A DNA stretch of 64,000 nucleotides from Armigeres subalbatus (lineage: Eukaryota > Arthropoda > Insecta > Diptera > Culicidae): the NCBI RefSeq assembly GCF_024139115.2, contig NC_085140.1, positions 291,491,293 through 291,555,292 on the forward strand. Direction: 5' to 3'. Of the stretch, positions 1 through 10,442 are shown in pieces. The notes under the pieces were generated by a model. The model ran no database searches and had not been told where the DNA came from. It saw only the letters and a list, made by a program, of their open reading frames with translations. The position numbers and the translations under genes were made by a program. How positions within the stretch are numbered: the first letter of the stretch is position 1; the number at the start of each line of letters is the position of its first letter.

Positions 1-2043
1 CAAATTAGATGGAAACCAACGGACTGTGGATCAGTGTATCTGTAATTACTGTGGACAACGAGGACACGTACGGAGAAGATGCTACAAACTCAAGCAAGAT
101 AGGAACGATGAAGTTAACCATGTTTACATCCAAAAACCTAGTCCGATTCCGGATAGCTTGTCCGAGCAACGGGAAAGTTTGAGGGAAATGAATTGTGACC
201 CATATAACAATGACGCACATTATTTCGAATTGGAATGTATGCATATTTCTTCCATCAATAATTCTAGTAATTTCTGTTTGCCAGATGTTTCTATTGAAAA
301 TAATTTGGTGCAGATGGAGGTTGACTATAGCTCTTCGGTAACAGTGATGAGCAAAAAGGTGTATGTCTTGCAATTCAAACTACCTTTGTGTAAAAGTTTT
401 AATCAACTGTTAGTGTTTGATTGTGACTACCAGTTTATATATTTGCTGAGTAGAACGTGGTTGGATAATTTTCTCACCAACTGTAGAATTTGTTTTGGTG
501 ATTTTTTACCATTAAACAATATTTTTGGAAAACAAATTAAAGCACTAATTGCAGATAAGATTGAACCTGGTGATGTATTTGTCAATTATTTGAGTAAAGC
601 TGTGTGTAATGCTGATAGTGAAGAAGGAAATAATTTTCCAATTACTTGTAAAGAATGTGACATTCCCTACAGTTCGAGGGAGAACATTTTTAATTTGTTT
701 TTGTTGATTCCAAAATTCTGTGCAGACTTTCGTTGGAAATGGATTTTGCAAATGGTTTTTATTCGCGGATAGCTTTCAATATATCACTTCCCACAGGATA
801 TGATGAGTGTTTGAAAAGTGAAATAAATAACTTACCTGACAAATCTTTGGTCAATGCCAGGGGAAACAAAAATAATAATATTAATAATTATTATGCAAGA
901 AATGATTTATTCTGTTGGGCTTGGTAGAACTGATGATGCGAGAATTTTGGTAAAAGGACAAATTTTAAGATTTTTTGACGTGTGTTTTTTGCTCCATGAC
1001 ACAGTGAACATACTTCAGACAATTCAAGATATTTTCAAACTTTTATATGGCAACCAAGTTGGTGTCTTTGGAATAAAACGAACAGTTAAAACCACGGTGC
1101 ACTTTGTTGAGATGGACACAAATTTTATTGCTGTTTATGGCGTCTATGCAAGTGTGGCAATCAATTCAAAACATCAAATTATTATTAAAATTTTGAAACG
1201 TAAACCTGCTTCAAATGTTTTGGCAGTGAATTATTTCTCCAAAAGGGTGGAGGTAAAGTGGTGGTTGAAAATTTACAACTGGTTAGTGATTTTGATAAAG
1301 TTTATCAAATTTATTGCTTGTTTTGGATTGCCAGGCGTTACAGTGTTTGACAATGATCTTCTATGCAAAAGATGCAAGATTAGCTTTGAAAACCCGATGC
1401 ATTTGTTTCCTGAAAACTTGACATTGGAGGACAATTTTCCTTCAGAAAAAGCATATATTAACGTGAAGTTTGTGTTAGTCTGTTTGATTAACTTTAAGCG
1501 GCTTAAGCATTGTATACTTCAAGCAACCAAACGACAAGTTAAATCATCATTTATAAAACGAATTTCTCGATATTATTCACAGAACATGGTTGGAAATAAT
1601 GCGACATCTACTGCCTGTCCGAATCAATACGAGATCGTTGAGGATGTACAAAGATTATCGGATCTGCTAAGGCCAGGACTTGTCGGCTGCTACTGACTGT
1701 CAATGAAGCCAAGAGTGGTCGGCTGGTGCTGGCTGATGAAGACCCCAAAATTGGATGGACGCTACGAGCTATCGCTGGATCCGAGATTGTCGCTAAGAAC
1801 GAGATACCAACCATGGACGATTTAAATGTCGGGCTGTTACCGGATCGGAACGACAACGGAAGACTAATATCTGATCTGGTAGCGCTTTCTGACCTACCAA
1901 GGCGTTCGAAAAAAAATTATAATATTTTTTGTTATAGTGTAGTTCTAGTGGTGCTTTCTGGCTCTACCAAGCCTTTCGAGTTAAGTTACATGAGTAATTA
2001 TTAGATATGTTAAACGTTTGTTCATACAAAGTTTGAACTTTCC
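1..2043 (+). pseudogene. Decayed Ty3/gypsy LTR retrotransposon, gag end to integrase
   Basis: The start (about 38-100) encodes a gag-type CCHC zinc knuckle (C-x2-C-x4-H-x4-C, CNYCGQRGHVRRRC). About 320-500 resembles a retropepsin region (VTVMSKKVY ... LSRTWLDNFL), with the catalytic D-S/T-G box reading DYSSS, so it is not intact. About 960-1200 resembles the integrase zinc-binding region and 1210-1360 the integrase core (NYFSKRVEVKW ... ACFGLPGVTVFDND). Reverse transcriptase and RNase H are not seen between protease and integrase, so an internal deletion is inferred. The frame breaks near 772-854 and after 1696. The order gag-protease-integrase followed by a purine tract and LTR fits Ty3/gypsy rather than copia. 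The 5' part lies outside the window. Insect gypsy elements include retrovirus-like members, but no envelope gene is visible here. Confidence 0.75.
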
Positions 2044-2057
2044 GAAAGAAGAAGAAC
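2044..2057 (+). promoter_or_regulatory. Polypurine tract before 3' LTR
   Basis: A purine-rich run (GAAAGAAGAAGAAC) lies directly before a TG dinucleotide. This is the expected plus-strand primer and LTR start of an LTR retrotransposon, and it follows the integrase relic. Confidence 0.6.
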
Positions 2058-2300
2058 TGATGTATATTCCATATACATTCCGAGCTATCGGAATTAAATG
2101 TGTAACTCAGCAGACAGTCAGCGCTGCAGGCAACACTGCTGTCTGCTTCGTTTAACTAAATAAAACCGAATTGAGGTCTTCTCAACTCGACACTCGAACA
2201 GTACACAAGTCTTTTATTTATCTCTCCCGCGAACACCCCAAGTCTCAGTACATTCGGTAGAGGAATTACAAGGATATAATAATAAGGAAACCTCGTCACA
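2058..2300 (+). repeat. 3' LTR of the gypsy-like element (right end uncertain)
   Basis: The segment begins TGATGTATATTCC immediately after the purine tract, contains TATA-like sequence near 2062-2076 and an AATAAA signal at 2159-2164, and a plausible CA end occurs near 2299. The 5' LTR is outside the window, so the right edge cannot be fixed by comparison and no target duplication can be checked. Confidence 0.5.
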
Positions 2301-3597
2301 TCTCGCAATGGGCAACACATTGGACGTTTCTCTCGGGGCACAGAGAGATCGTCGATCATTTTAATTTGTTGAATGTATTGTAAACTGTTTATATTTGTAT
2401 AAATGTAAAATAATTTTATTGTAATATATTTTATAAATCCTTGAAGGAATCGTATCGAAATCGTGGAAAGAATTTCTTCGGATCCTGTTCGCGAATTATA
2501 TTGCCTTACAAGGAAATAAAAACTCATTTATATAGAAAAAGAAGATGGCTAATATTGACCTTCTCCACATAATCAGAATGCATTCGATTTATTTTAATAT
2601 ACCTTCTATATAAATCGGAATAATGTTCCGCTTTTCTTACACAGTTCGAAAAAGAAGTGCATTCGAAGATCTTGTTATTAATGTTATTACCTAATTGTAT
2701 TTTATTATTTATATACATTTTATATAAATTAAAAAGGGAATCAGCGAAAAATAGCTTGTGGAAACACGACTGTGTAGTCAATCCATAAAAAGAAACCAAC
2801 ACTTGTTAGAACAGCCCCTGAGGTTTTCGGAGTAAATAATAGTCAGCGAGATGGTTTTTGCAACAACTATACTTCTTTCCATCTTGTTATATGACTTAAC
2901 AACGCGTTGATATGACACTTCTGGACGGCTCAATTTACGCGGAAAGCATCTTGATAGCAAAAATCAACCTATTACGACTGCTAAAACATTCGTCTTTTGG
3001 ACATGTTCACAATTTGATATTCCGAATCAGCTAGCAAATATAGCACATTTAGTTTTTGTTCCTCGATATGTAGTTTCGTCACATTTGCCCTACACACGTG
3101 GATGCATGCGATTAAAAAGAGTCGGGTTTCCGATCGACTCCACAATCAAGATAAATATATAGTTAAAACAATAATTTACATTGGTATAGTTTAAAAACAA
3201 GAATATGATTGTTCGTTTCCAATACTGATTATTCAACAATCCTTATAATCTGGTAATCTTTCGAATCTCGTCTGACGATTCCTGCGAAGGTTTTCCCTAA
3301 AATGCTAATGTTTTCTTATCTATTTAAGTGAAAATATGTTACAATAGTTCTTGTAGATTTTTACAGGTAAATGGAGTAACAAACAATCGCCCTCACTTAA
3401 CGTTATTTGACTGTTTTAATTAGTTTTTGTGCTTCCTTGGTTCTGCGTGGTACTTTTTAAGCGTTGTGCTACACATGAAAGTAAAATCTAAAGAGTTGTT
3501 GTGTTTTGTAGTTTTGAGTCTTTAGTGAGACTGAGTGAATTGAAAAGGTTTAGGATTGATTATTCTAGCACCACTTTCTTTGCAATTAATGGGCGGT
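2301..3597. other. Intergenic AT-rich sequence 3' of the yellow gene
   Basis: No coding segment or recognisable element was found. Open frames on the minus strand are short and low-complexity. The part closest to 3597 is expected to hold the 3' UTR of the yellow-family gene. Confidence 0.5.
3415..3420 (-). terminator. Candidate poly(A) signal ATTAAA of the yellow gene
   Basis: On the minus strand ATTAAA occurs about 180 bp beyond the stop codon. No canonical AATAAA was noticed between the stop and about 3000. The assignment is by position only. Confidence 0.3.
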
Positions 3598-4703
3598 TCA
3601 TAGAATCAACTTGACAAAAGTAGTGAGTACAAGGACCAAGTTGGAGGCAAGCACCAGCGGCGCTCCGGATTTCGGAGGAACCGGTGAAGTTGACGGCCGC
3701 AGTATGTCGCCCAGGTTGGTTATAATATCCGGCAGAGGTTTGATCTTAGTATCACAGGCTGTGTTTTCAATGGCATCTTTCACGGTTGCGGTCAATATTC
3801 GGAAATTGACGTCCTTTGGGTCAAGGCTGGCGTACATATATTGATGAAGTCGATCTGATAGGACCCACAGGTTGCTCTCGTCATCCACCTTGACGTCGTT
3901 GGGGAACACCATGTCGGTAGTGCTCATGTACACGCGTCCAACCGATTTGATAGTGTAGGCTCGGTTTGAAGTTTTCCAGCAGGTCACGGCATTCAGATTG
4001 GGCAACGCATAGAAGATTACTCCAGTTTTTTGGTCCAAGAATGCAACACCAGCTTGGCCGTTCGGTCCACGCGATCCAAGCACCTTGAATTCTTTGTATA
4101 TTTTGTCGGAGGTGGCTAGGGTTTGGTTTTGCAGAACTTTTGTAGACACAGAGAATTCATTGGTTGAGCTAAGGGGATGGAAGTACATGGTTGAGAATCC
4201 ATCAGACTGGGGCCTGGACAGTGCCATTCCAAAAAGTCCATCATCCCATTGGAATGATATTCCGGTAATGGTGTAGTTTCCAGACAGTGGGTCTGGATGG
4301 AAGAAGTGGTGTTGGACCCGCCAAGATTCTTGAAGCTTCCAGGAGTACACAACCAAACCGGGAGCGCCAAGGTCAGCAGCATAGGCGTACGTGTCGTCAC
4401 AATTGGAATCTTCAACTGCAATGTTGGCATAGAAAGAGGCCTCCTTCACATGATCTTTCGGAAATTTGTAACGCCTGAGAAGGTTGTCATTGTGCAGATC
4501 GTACACCAATAGAGAGGTAGGCGCCAAGGACTTGGCCGAACCCAGAAGGTCTGCTATGCCGGTGTCCAGAACCCAGAGTCGTCCGCAGCGGTCGGCTCGT
4601 ATCCGGAATGGGGAAACAATTTCCGGTGCTTCACCGTCGGTCGTTAGACGGTGAGCATTCCAGCTCGGGTACGGTCGTAGCTTAGGCGACTGGCTGCTTG
4701 TTT
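3598..4703 (-). CDS. Yellow-family (MRJP domain) protein, coding exon 2
   Basis: This exon holds residues 93-460 of a 460-residue protein. It begins after a TTTCAG acceptor (AG at 4705-4704) and ends with TGA at 3600-3598. Family motifs are clear: PKLRPYPSW near 99-107, Cys132 and RLWVLDTG at 134-141, NCDDTYAYAADLG near 192, GISFQWDDGLFGMALS near 240, and NDVKVDD..NLWVLSDR near 363-377. Four cysteines (132, about 193, about 329, 409) fit the conserved set of the family. N-glycosylation sequons occur at NYT and NQT. Yellow proteins are secreted beta-propeller proteins tied to cuticle melanisation, eggshell or sex-specific traits. Some (yellow-f type) act as dopachrome conversion enzymes. The LLVYDLHNDNLLRRY stretch reminds me of the yellow-b/-c branch, but I cannot assign a paralogue. 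The last ~17 residues are hydrophobic after SGA, so a GPI anchor is possible. The upstream in-frame MKI of this ORF lies in the intron and starts at TTG, not ATG. Confidence 0.93.
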
Positions 4704-5048
4704 CTGAAATTTTCAAAATAAAGAATAAAATGAGTTTATTATGTGCTAAGATATGGAAACGATAATGGTGAAATACTGAAATAAATGTCGATTGTTACGC
4801 ATAAGTAATCAAATGATCTACGATCACTATTTTCAAGATGGTAGATTTGTGGCTTCGTTGTATAATAACCTTAAAGGGACTTATGCTGGTTTTATAATGT
4901 ATAGCACATAGGGACTATTAACCTTTTTATTATGAGGTAGATAAAATACTAATAAATGTCCTTGCAGTGGCATACATTATGGTGGGGCGTTTTGCTGAAA
5001 CCGAAGGCTTTTATTGAAACCCATTTTTTCATGGCTTTTAAAAAAAGC

Positions 5049-5368
5049 TTAACCCTTTCCCGCCCACGACTTTTTTCAAAGATTTCAATAGGAAGGAATA
5101 ATCTTTGAGAAAAATGCTAGAACAAAAATTATTTGGCATAGCCAAAATTAGTGGAAAACGAAAAAAAAAGTTTTTGATTGTAAATCAATAGTTAATTGAT
5201 TGTTTTCAATAGTTTCACTATTTGTACTCAAAATTGATTATATTTCCAGTCAAATGGAACCATATAGATGTGTCCAATATTCCTTTTTGTTGTTGAAACA
5301 ATTCGATGAAGGTTAGAAGGTGCAAAATTTGATGGTGCACCACACCATGATGGGCGGGAGAGGGTTAA
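5049..5368. mobile_element. MITE with TTAA ends (piggyBac-type)
   Basis: The element is bounded by TTAA on both sides. Its termini are CCCTTTCCCGCCCA on the left and, read inverted, CCCTCTCCCGCCCA on the right (one mismatch). TTAA target duplications and CCC-starting termini are the hallmark of piggyBac elements. The length of about 320 bp and the absence of an ORF make it non-autonomous. Confidence 0.75.
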
Positions 5369-5579
5369 TTACGTGTTTTCTGTGATATTTTCATATGACA
5401 ACTCACTGGCAATGTATTTACGGCTTAACACAAAGTTTGCAGAAATTGTGTTGAAAAGTAAAAAGTTATTTAAGTATTGCTCTAGGGGGAGCGGGGGGGG
5501 GGAGCTTGTTATGTCGTCTTACCGTAGCTAATTGACACCGAATCTTTGAAAAGTTATCGGCGGCGGCGTGTAAAGATAT

Positions 5580-5895
5580 CGTAAAATCTCTATTAATCGA
5601 TTAGTAACTAATCGATTACTCTCGATTATTGACGATTATTGAATCGATTTATCGTTGAGTAGTAATCGATTCAAAATTATTCGATTATCACAACGATGAA
5701 TCGATTAATCGAAGTAATCGTCATCTAAGCGTTGTCATAAAATCCCGATTAACCGATTAGTAACTAATTGGATACTCTCGATTCTTGTCGATTATTGAAT
5801 CGATTAATCGTTGGGAAGTAATCGATTCAAAATTAATCAATTATCACAACGATTAATCGATTCATCGAAGCAATCGATTAATTTGCGACATCTCT
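5580..5895. repeat. Tandem duplication of an ATCGATTA-rich ~165-bp unit
   Basis: Two diverged copies, about 5585-5730 and 5749-5890, share the order TCTATTAATCGATTAG, CTCTCGATT, ATTATTGAATCGATT, AGTAATCGATTCAAAATTA, CACAACGAT. Each is built of overlapping ATCGATTA/TAATCGAT words and is itself rich in inverted repeats. No coding sequence. Confidence 0.75.
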
Positions 5896-5989
5896 AGCGG
5901 CGTGATAGATCATCTTCAGCCAGCGACGTAACGCCGTTGGTAATCGGCGGTGGCGGCGTGGGTCAGCGTGAGCTTTTTTCAAGCAATAA

Positions 5990-6610
5990 AAATTTTCCGA
6001 AATTCTTCTGCAAACTCCACCAGGAAGTGCTCAGAAAGCTGCTCCAGGAATTGCTCCCCCAGAAGTTCATCCGGGAGTTCATCCACGAGTTCCTCCGCAA
6101 GTACCTTTTGGAATTCTTTCGTAAGTTCATCCAGGAATTCGTCTGGAATTTGCTTAAAAAATTCCTTCGGAAGCTCCTCCAGGAATTCTTCCGGTATTTC
6201 CTTTAAAAATTCTTCAGGAATTCCTCCAGAAGTTCCCATATGAAAGCTTTAGGATGTTTGCTCAGAAAACCACAAAGGATCCTTTGACTTTTTAAGCAAT
6301 TACTTATAGAATTTCTCCTGACATTCTCACTGGGAGTTCCTCCAAAAACTCCCCCAAGAACACTTGAGAAATTACTTCGCAAACCCTAGTAACAATTTGT
6401 TTTTTTACTGGTTTTATGACACTTTTGAAGAGTAAATTATGCATTTCAGGAGCCTTATTAAACTTTAAATGTTACTTGGGAACTCTACAGAAATTACCAC
6501 GAGGACTCTTCAGATATGTCTTCTGAATTCCTTCCGAAATTCACATGTTATTCCACTAAACCCACCTCAAGGGAATTCTTCCGGAAAATTGTCCAGGAAT
6601 TCTTGAAAAA
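5990..6610. repeat. Degenerate CCAGGAATTC-type array, block 1
   Basis: The sequence is a loose tandem of GGAATTCCTCC/TCCAGGAATT words with a period of roughly 24-36 bp, repeatedly giving GAATTC (EcoRI) sites. Three overlapping open frames on both strands (such as EEFLKEIPEEFLEEL) are by-products of the repeat. A GC-rich leader (5905-5965, TGATAGAT ... CGTAACGCC ... GGCGG) precedes the array, and a similar leader lies near 48816-48905. Confidence 0.8.
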
Positions 6611-6890
6611 CTTCCTATGGAATGATTAATTATTTTAGAGCGTCTCAGGGGAAATGCTACAAGGTTAAAAGACTATTATTCTTCCATTTACTTCCACTAT
6701 TCACTTTTTATGTATCAACAAACAGATACGTATTTCGTTTCCTACTTGGAAATTTCTTCAGTATTTTTTTATCGACTGAAGAAAAACATTGCTCGTTAAC
6801 TTTAAATATGGTGTGTAGGTAGAACGGTAGGTAGGTAAAAATTAGGGCATGTCGCTTGGACCGATTCGTCGTCGTCCCGTGGGTAGTAAT
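6611..6890. other. AT-rich intron sequence
   Basis: Nothing recognisable was seen here between the tandem array and the end of the Penelope-like element. Confidence 0.4.
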
Positions 6891-7890
6891 TTAAACAGCC
6901 AGGTATCCGTTAAGTAAGTTTAATTGTTTTTGTTTGTAAATTTCTAAGCTTTCCGCTATGTCAAGTTTCCAAGGATTTTGTATTTGTCTGAGAAGTGATA
7001 TGTTGTCTTTGGTTAATTGATGATCTTCGTTAAATATATGTTCGGCTACTTTAGATTTGGAATGATAATGTATACCTTTTTCAGTGTCTTTGTTTGCTTT
7101 AGTTACTTCTGCCAAATGTTCTTTGAACATCGGGTCTAGTGTTCGTTTTGTCTGTCCTATGTAGATTTTGTCACAGTGTGGGCATGATATTTTATAAACT
7201 CCAGATTTTCCTAATGCGTCAACGGGGTCTTTTGTGCTTCCAAGTAGTTGGGCTTATTTTACGAGTCGAATGACGTGAGGTGAGTCGAATTTAGCAATTC
7301 TCACGTGAGGTGACCATGTTATTCAAATGGGGCTATACGACTCTTCTCACGTCATTCAAGCAATCTCACGTCATTCCACTCGTAGAATAAGCCCAAGTGT
7401 CTTAAGTTGGTTGTTCCTGCTACTGAAAACTAATTCGATACCAATTTTTCTAAATTTAGAGCGTAATGGTCTGGTTATATTATGGTCAAAATTAACGAAT
7501 ACTCGTCGCAATTCATTTGTTATTGGTGATAATGTAGTTAATGATTTTCTGTACTGGGTTTTTCTATGTTTGTCTATAATGGCATTGAAAAGTTCTAGTT
7601 GAGAATCCGTTTAGTCTAGCTGTTTCAAAAATGTAACTTAATTCTTTCTGTTTCCCTGTGACGCTAAGTGGAAAAGTCTCGAGTCTATGTATCATGTGTT
7701 GGAATGCGGCTGCTTTGTGTTGGTGTGAATGGTTTGAAGTGTTGGGTATAACTCTTTGTGTGTGTGGGTTTTCTGTAAATTTCAAAATTCATTTGGTTTG
7801 ATTCTCTAACTATTAACATCCAAAAAGGGCAATTTTCCGCCTTTCTCTTGTTCACAAGTGAACTTGATATCCCTATGTGCACTGTTAATG
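6891..7890 (-). pseudogene. Penelope-like element relic (RT C-terminus, GIY-YIG nuclease)
   Basis: The minus strand encodes, from 7880 down, an RT C-terminal part (FEIYRKPTHT, HKAAAFQHMIHRL, GFSTRTF), a linker (7560-7400), then GVYKISCPHC-DKIYIGQT at about 7200-7145, which is the GIY-YIG signature, and a tail ending in LLNGYLAV before a stop at 6891. RT followed by GIY-YIG is diagnostic of Penelope-like elements. Frameshifts occur near 7685-7800, the RT catalytic part is missing upstream of 7890, and a MITE interrupts the linker at 7250-7394. The element is therefore 5' truncated and inactive. Confidence 0.82.
7250..7394. mobile_element. 145-bp MITE inserted in the Penelope-like element
   Basis: The ends are GGGCTTATTTTACGAGTCGA and, inverted, GGGCTTATTCTACGAGTGGA, and the match continues through AATGACGTGAG. 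Removing the element restores the linker reading frame of the Penelope relic (LKT joined to LGS). A short AAGT may be the target duplication. Confidence 0.8.
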
Positions 7891-7894
7891 GCTT

Positions 7895-8410
7895 CTAGGA
7901 TTGATGGAAGTGCGTCTTTCCTAATGATGCTGAATGTAGATGATATACATATCTCCACCATCGCTCAGGAATGGCCCCTTTTTCCTTCAAATCCTTTTCA
8001 AGTCGTTCACAAACAATAATTTGTGGAAAATAATTCTCCGGAAATTTGTTTAGAAATTCTCCTGATTTTTTCCTAAGAACTCCTTCACAAATTCCTCCGA
8101 TAATCTCCACGGTAATTCTCACGGAAACTTTTCCAGAATTTCTCCAAGAATTCGCTCAAACCTCAAAGGATTTTTCCGGGAAATTCAATTGGAAAATTCT
8201 CCGAAATACTCCGGAAATTCTCCCGCTTTTTCTTCAAAGACTTCTTTAGAAATTCTCCAATAATTCTCGCAAAAATACCTAAACAAAATTCCGCAAAAAA
8301 TCCTTCAAGAACTCTTCTATAAATATCTCTATATGCTTTCCTGGAAATTTCTCTAGAAAATTCCTCAAGGAACTACTCCGGGAAATTTATCGTCCATGAA
8401 TAATTCACGA
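7895..8410. repeat. Degenerate CCAGGAATTC-type array, block 2
   Basis: From about 8030 the sequence is again a loose tandem of AAATTCTCC/GGAAATTC words (periodicity about 24-33 bp). Open frames on both strands are repeat artefacts. The 5' part (7895-8030) is less regular. Confidence 0.65.
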
Positions 8411-8435
8411 CGGAATTTTCGTGGGAGTATCCGAA

Positions 8436-9495
8436 GGAGCTGGACGAGAACAGCTTCCCTGGGAAGCTTACCAGACTGATCAAAGCAACGGTGGATGGTG
8501 TGCAAAACTGTGTGAAGATTTCGGGTGAACACTCTAGTTCGAATCGTGCCGGGGACTAAGACAAGGTGATGGACTTTCGTGCCTATTGTTCAACATTGCG
8601 CTAGAAGGTGTCATGCCGGGTGTAACAGCCGGGGTACGATTTTCAACAGATCCAGTCATTTTATTTGTTTCACGGATGACATAGACATTGTCGGCCGAAC
8701 ATTTGCAAAGGTGGCAGAACTGTACACCTGCCTGAAACGTGAAGCAACAAAAGTTGAACTGGTGGTGAATGCGTCAAAGACAAAGTACATGCTTGTGGGC
8801 GGAACCGAGCGCGACAGGGCCCGTCTGGGAAGCAGTGTTACGATAGACGAGGATACCTTCGAGGTGGTCGAGGAATTCGTCTACCTCGGATCCTTGCTAA
8901 CGGCTGATAACAATGTTAGTCGTGAAATACGAAGGCGCATCATCTGTGGGAGTCGGGCCTACTACGGGCTCCAGAAGAAACTGCGGTCAAAAAAGATTCG
9001 CCACCGCACCAAATGTGTCATGTACAAGACGCTAATAAGACCGGTTGTCCTCTACGGACATGAAACATGGACAATGCTCGAGGAGGACTTGCAAGCACTC
9101 GGATTATTCGAGAGACGGGTGCTTAGGACCATCTTTGGCGGTGTGCAAGAAGACGGTGTATGGCGGCGAAGAATGAATCATGAGCTCGCCCAACTCTACG
9201 GCGAACTTAGTATCCAGAAGGTAGCTAAAGCCGGAAGGGTACGATGGGCAGGACATGCTGCAAGAATGCCGGACAGCAACCCTGCAAAGATGGTGTTCGC
9301 TTCCGATCCGGCAGGTACGGAGACGGCGTGGAGCGCAGCGAGCGAGATGGGCAGACTAGGTGAAAAACGACTTGGCGAGCGTGGGGCGTATCCGAGGATG
9401 GAGAGATGCGGCCTCGAACCGTGTATTGTGGCGTCAAATTGTTGATTCAGTGTTATCTGTTTAGATGTAGACTAAATGAATGAAATGAATCCCGA
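8436..9495 (+). pseudogene. 5'-truncated LINE, copy A (RT C-terminal half)
   Basis: This non-LTR retrotransposon fragment runs from the RT mid-region (FPGKLTRLIKAT) through a catalytic box FTDD at 8669-8680, then YLGSLLTADNNVSREIRRRI, RPVVLYGHETW, RRVLRTIFGG and an AGRVRWAGHAARM tail typical of RTE-like and related LINE C-termini. The 3' end is TAGATGTAGACTAAATGAATGAAATGAAT. The first residue of the usual Y/F-A-D-D box is followed by T instead of A. The frame is broken near 8550 and after about 9330. A closely related, longer copy lies at 54274-55800, and a copy consisting of only the 3' tail lies at 47641. Intact 3' end with lost 5' end is the usual product of target-primed reverse transcription. 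I do not assign the clade. Confidence 0.85.
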
Positions 9496-10434
9496 TGGAC
9501 TTATAGGGAAAAAAATCGAAGGAATTCATAAAAAGAGTTTCTGTAAAAAATCTAGTAGAAGGTGTATTTGTTCATAAAGAATTTCAAAAACCGTATACCG
9601 TATTAAAAAAAATCAAAAGGAATTCTGAAATATTTTCAGAGATTTATTCTGGTACGTACTGCCGAAATATTCTAGTACAATTTCATGAACTCCTTAAGAA
9701 CAATTCCCTTATTTTCTGAATAATTTATTGTCAGGTGCATGTTGTTTAACCCTCGAGGACTCGCACTGTTGACACTCAAAAATCATCTTTTTGAAACTAG
9801 TTGCACACAAACTTGCACTCCCATAACGCTGGGTAGATACCTTTGCGTGATGTGTTACGGTGTAAGATCTACCACATTGTCAGCTACAGGTAAATCCTGA
9901 CCCAACGAATACCTTCCCCAATATCCAACTCCGTGGTACTTATGAGGGTGTCGCTGAGTCGGGAGCCTCTCGTTAAGTAAGTACTACATCGACACTTTCT
10001 TTCCCTCCCAAGTTACGGTGAAGATGGGCGTGGCTAGGAGTAGTAATTCTCATGCTTTTGTGATTTTTACCCTAGATTAAAATCAAGGACCATACCCACC
10101 TTGATTTCTGATAGCAATCTGAATAAGGATTTGAAAAGATAAACATGAGTATCACTAGTGTCCAATCTACGAAGTACACCGCAACTATGTTATGCTGTTT
10201 CCGTTGACACTCAACCATCTGGTCATGCTGACGTTGATGGTAAGATTCGCCGCAAAGGTGTATACGGTCAGCTCGTTGTACTTATATAGCGTTTCGTAAT
10301 CATTAGCCAAATCAGAGTCATCTAGATGTTCCACAACAATAAACTACCAAAGCAAATGCATCCTTGCCCCACATCAGCGACTATCTGAATGGAGTCAGGC
10401 AAAGCTCCGACCCTATATGAAATCCCTTGCATCT
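9496..10434. other. Intron sequence without recognised genes
   Basis: Repeated GTTGACACTCAA words near 9768 and 10203 hint at a diverged repeat, but no termini, coding motif or tandem structure could be established. Confidence 0.35.
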
Positions 10435-10442
10435 CTGGGTGC

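Noticed and set aside
5..373. 122-codon minus-strand frame at the window start
   Set aside because: Antisense shadow of the gag/protease region of the gypsy-like element.
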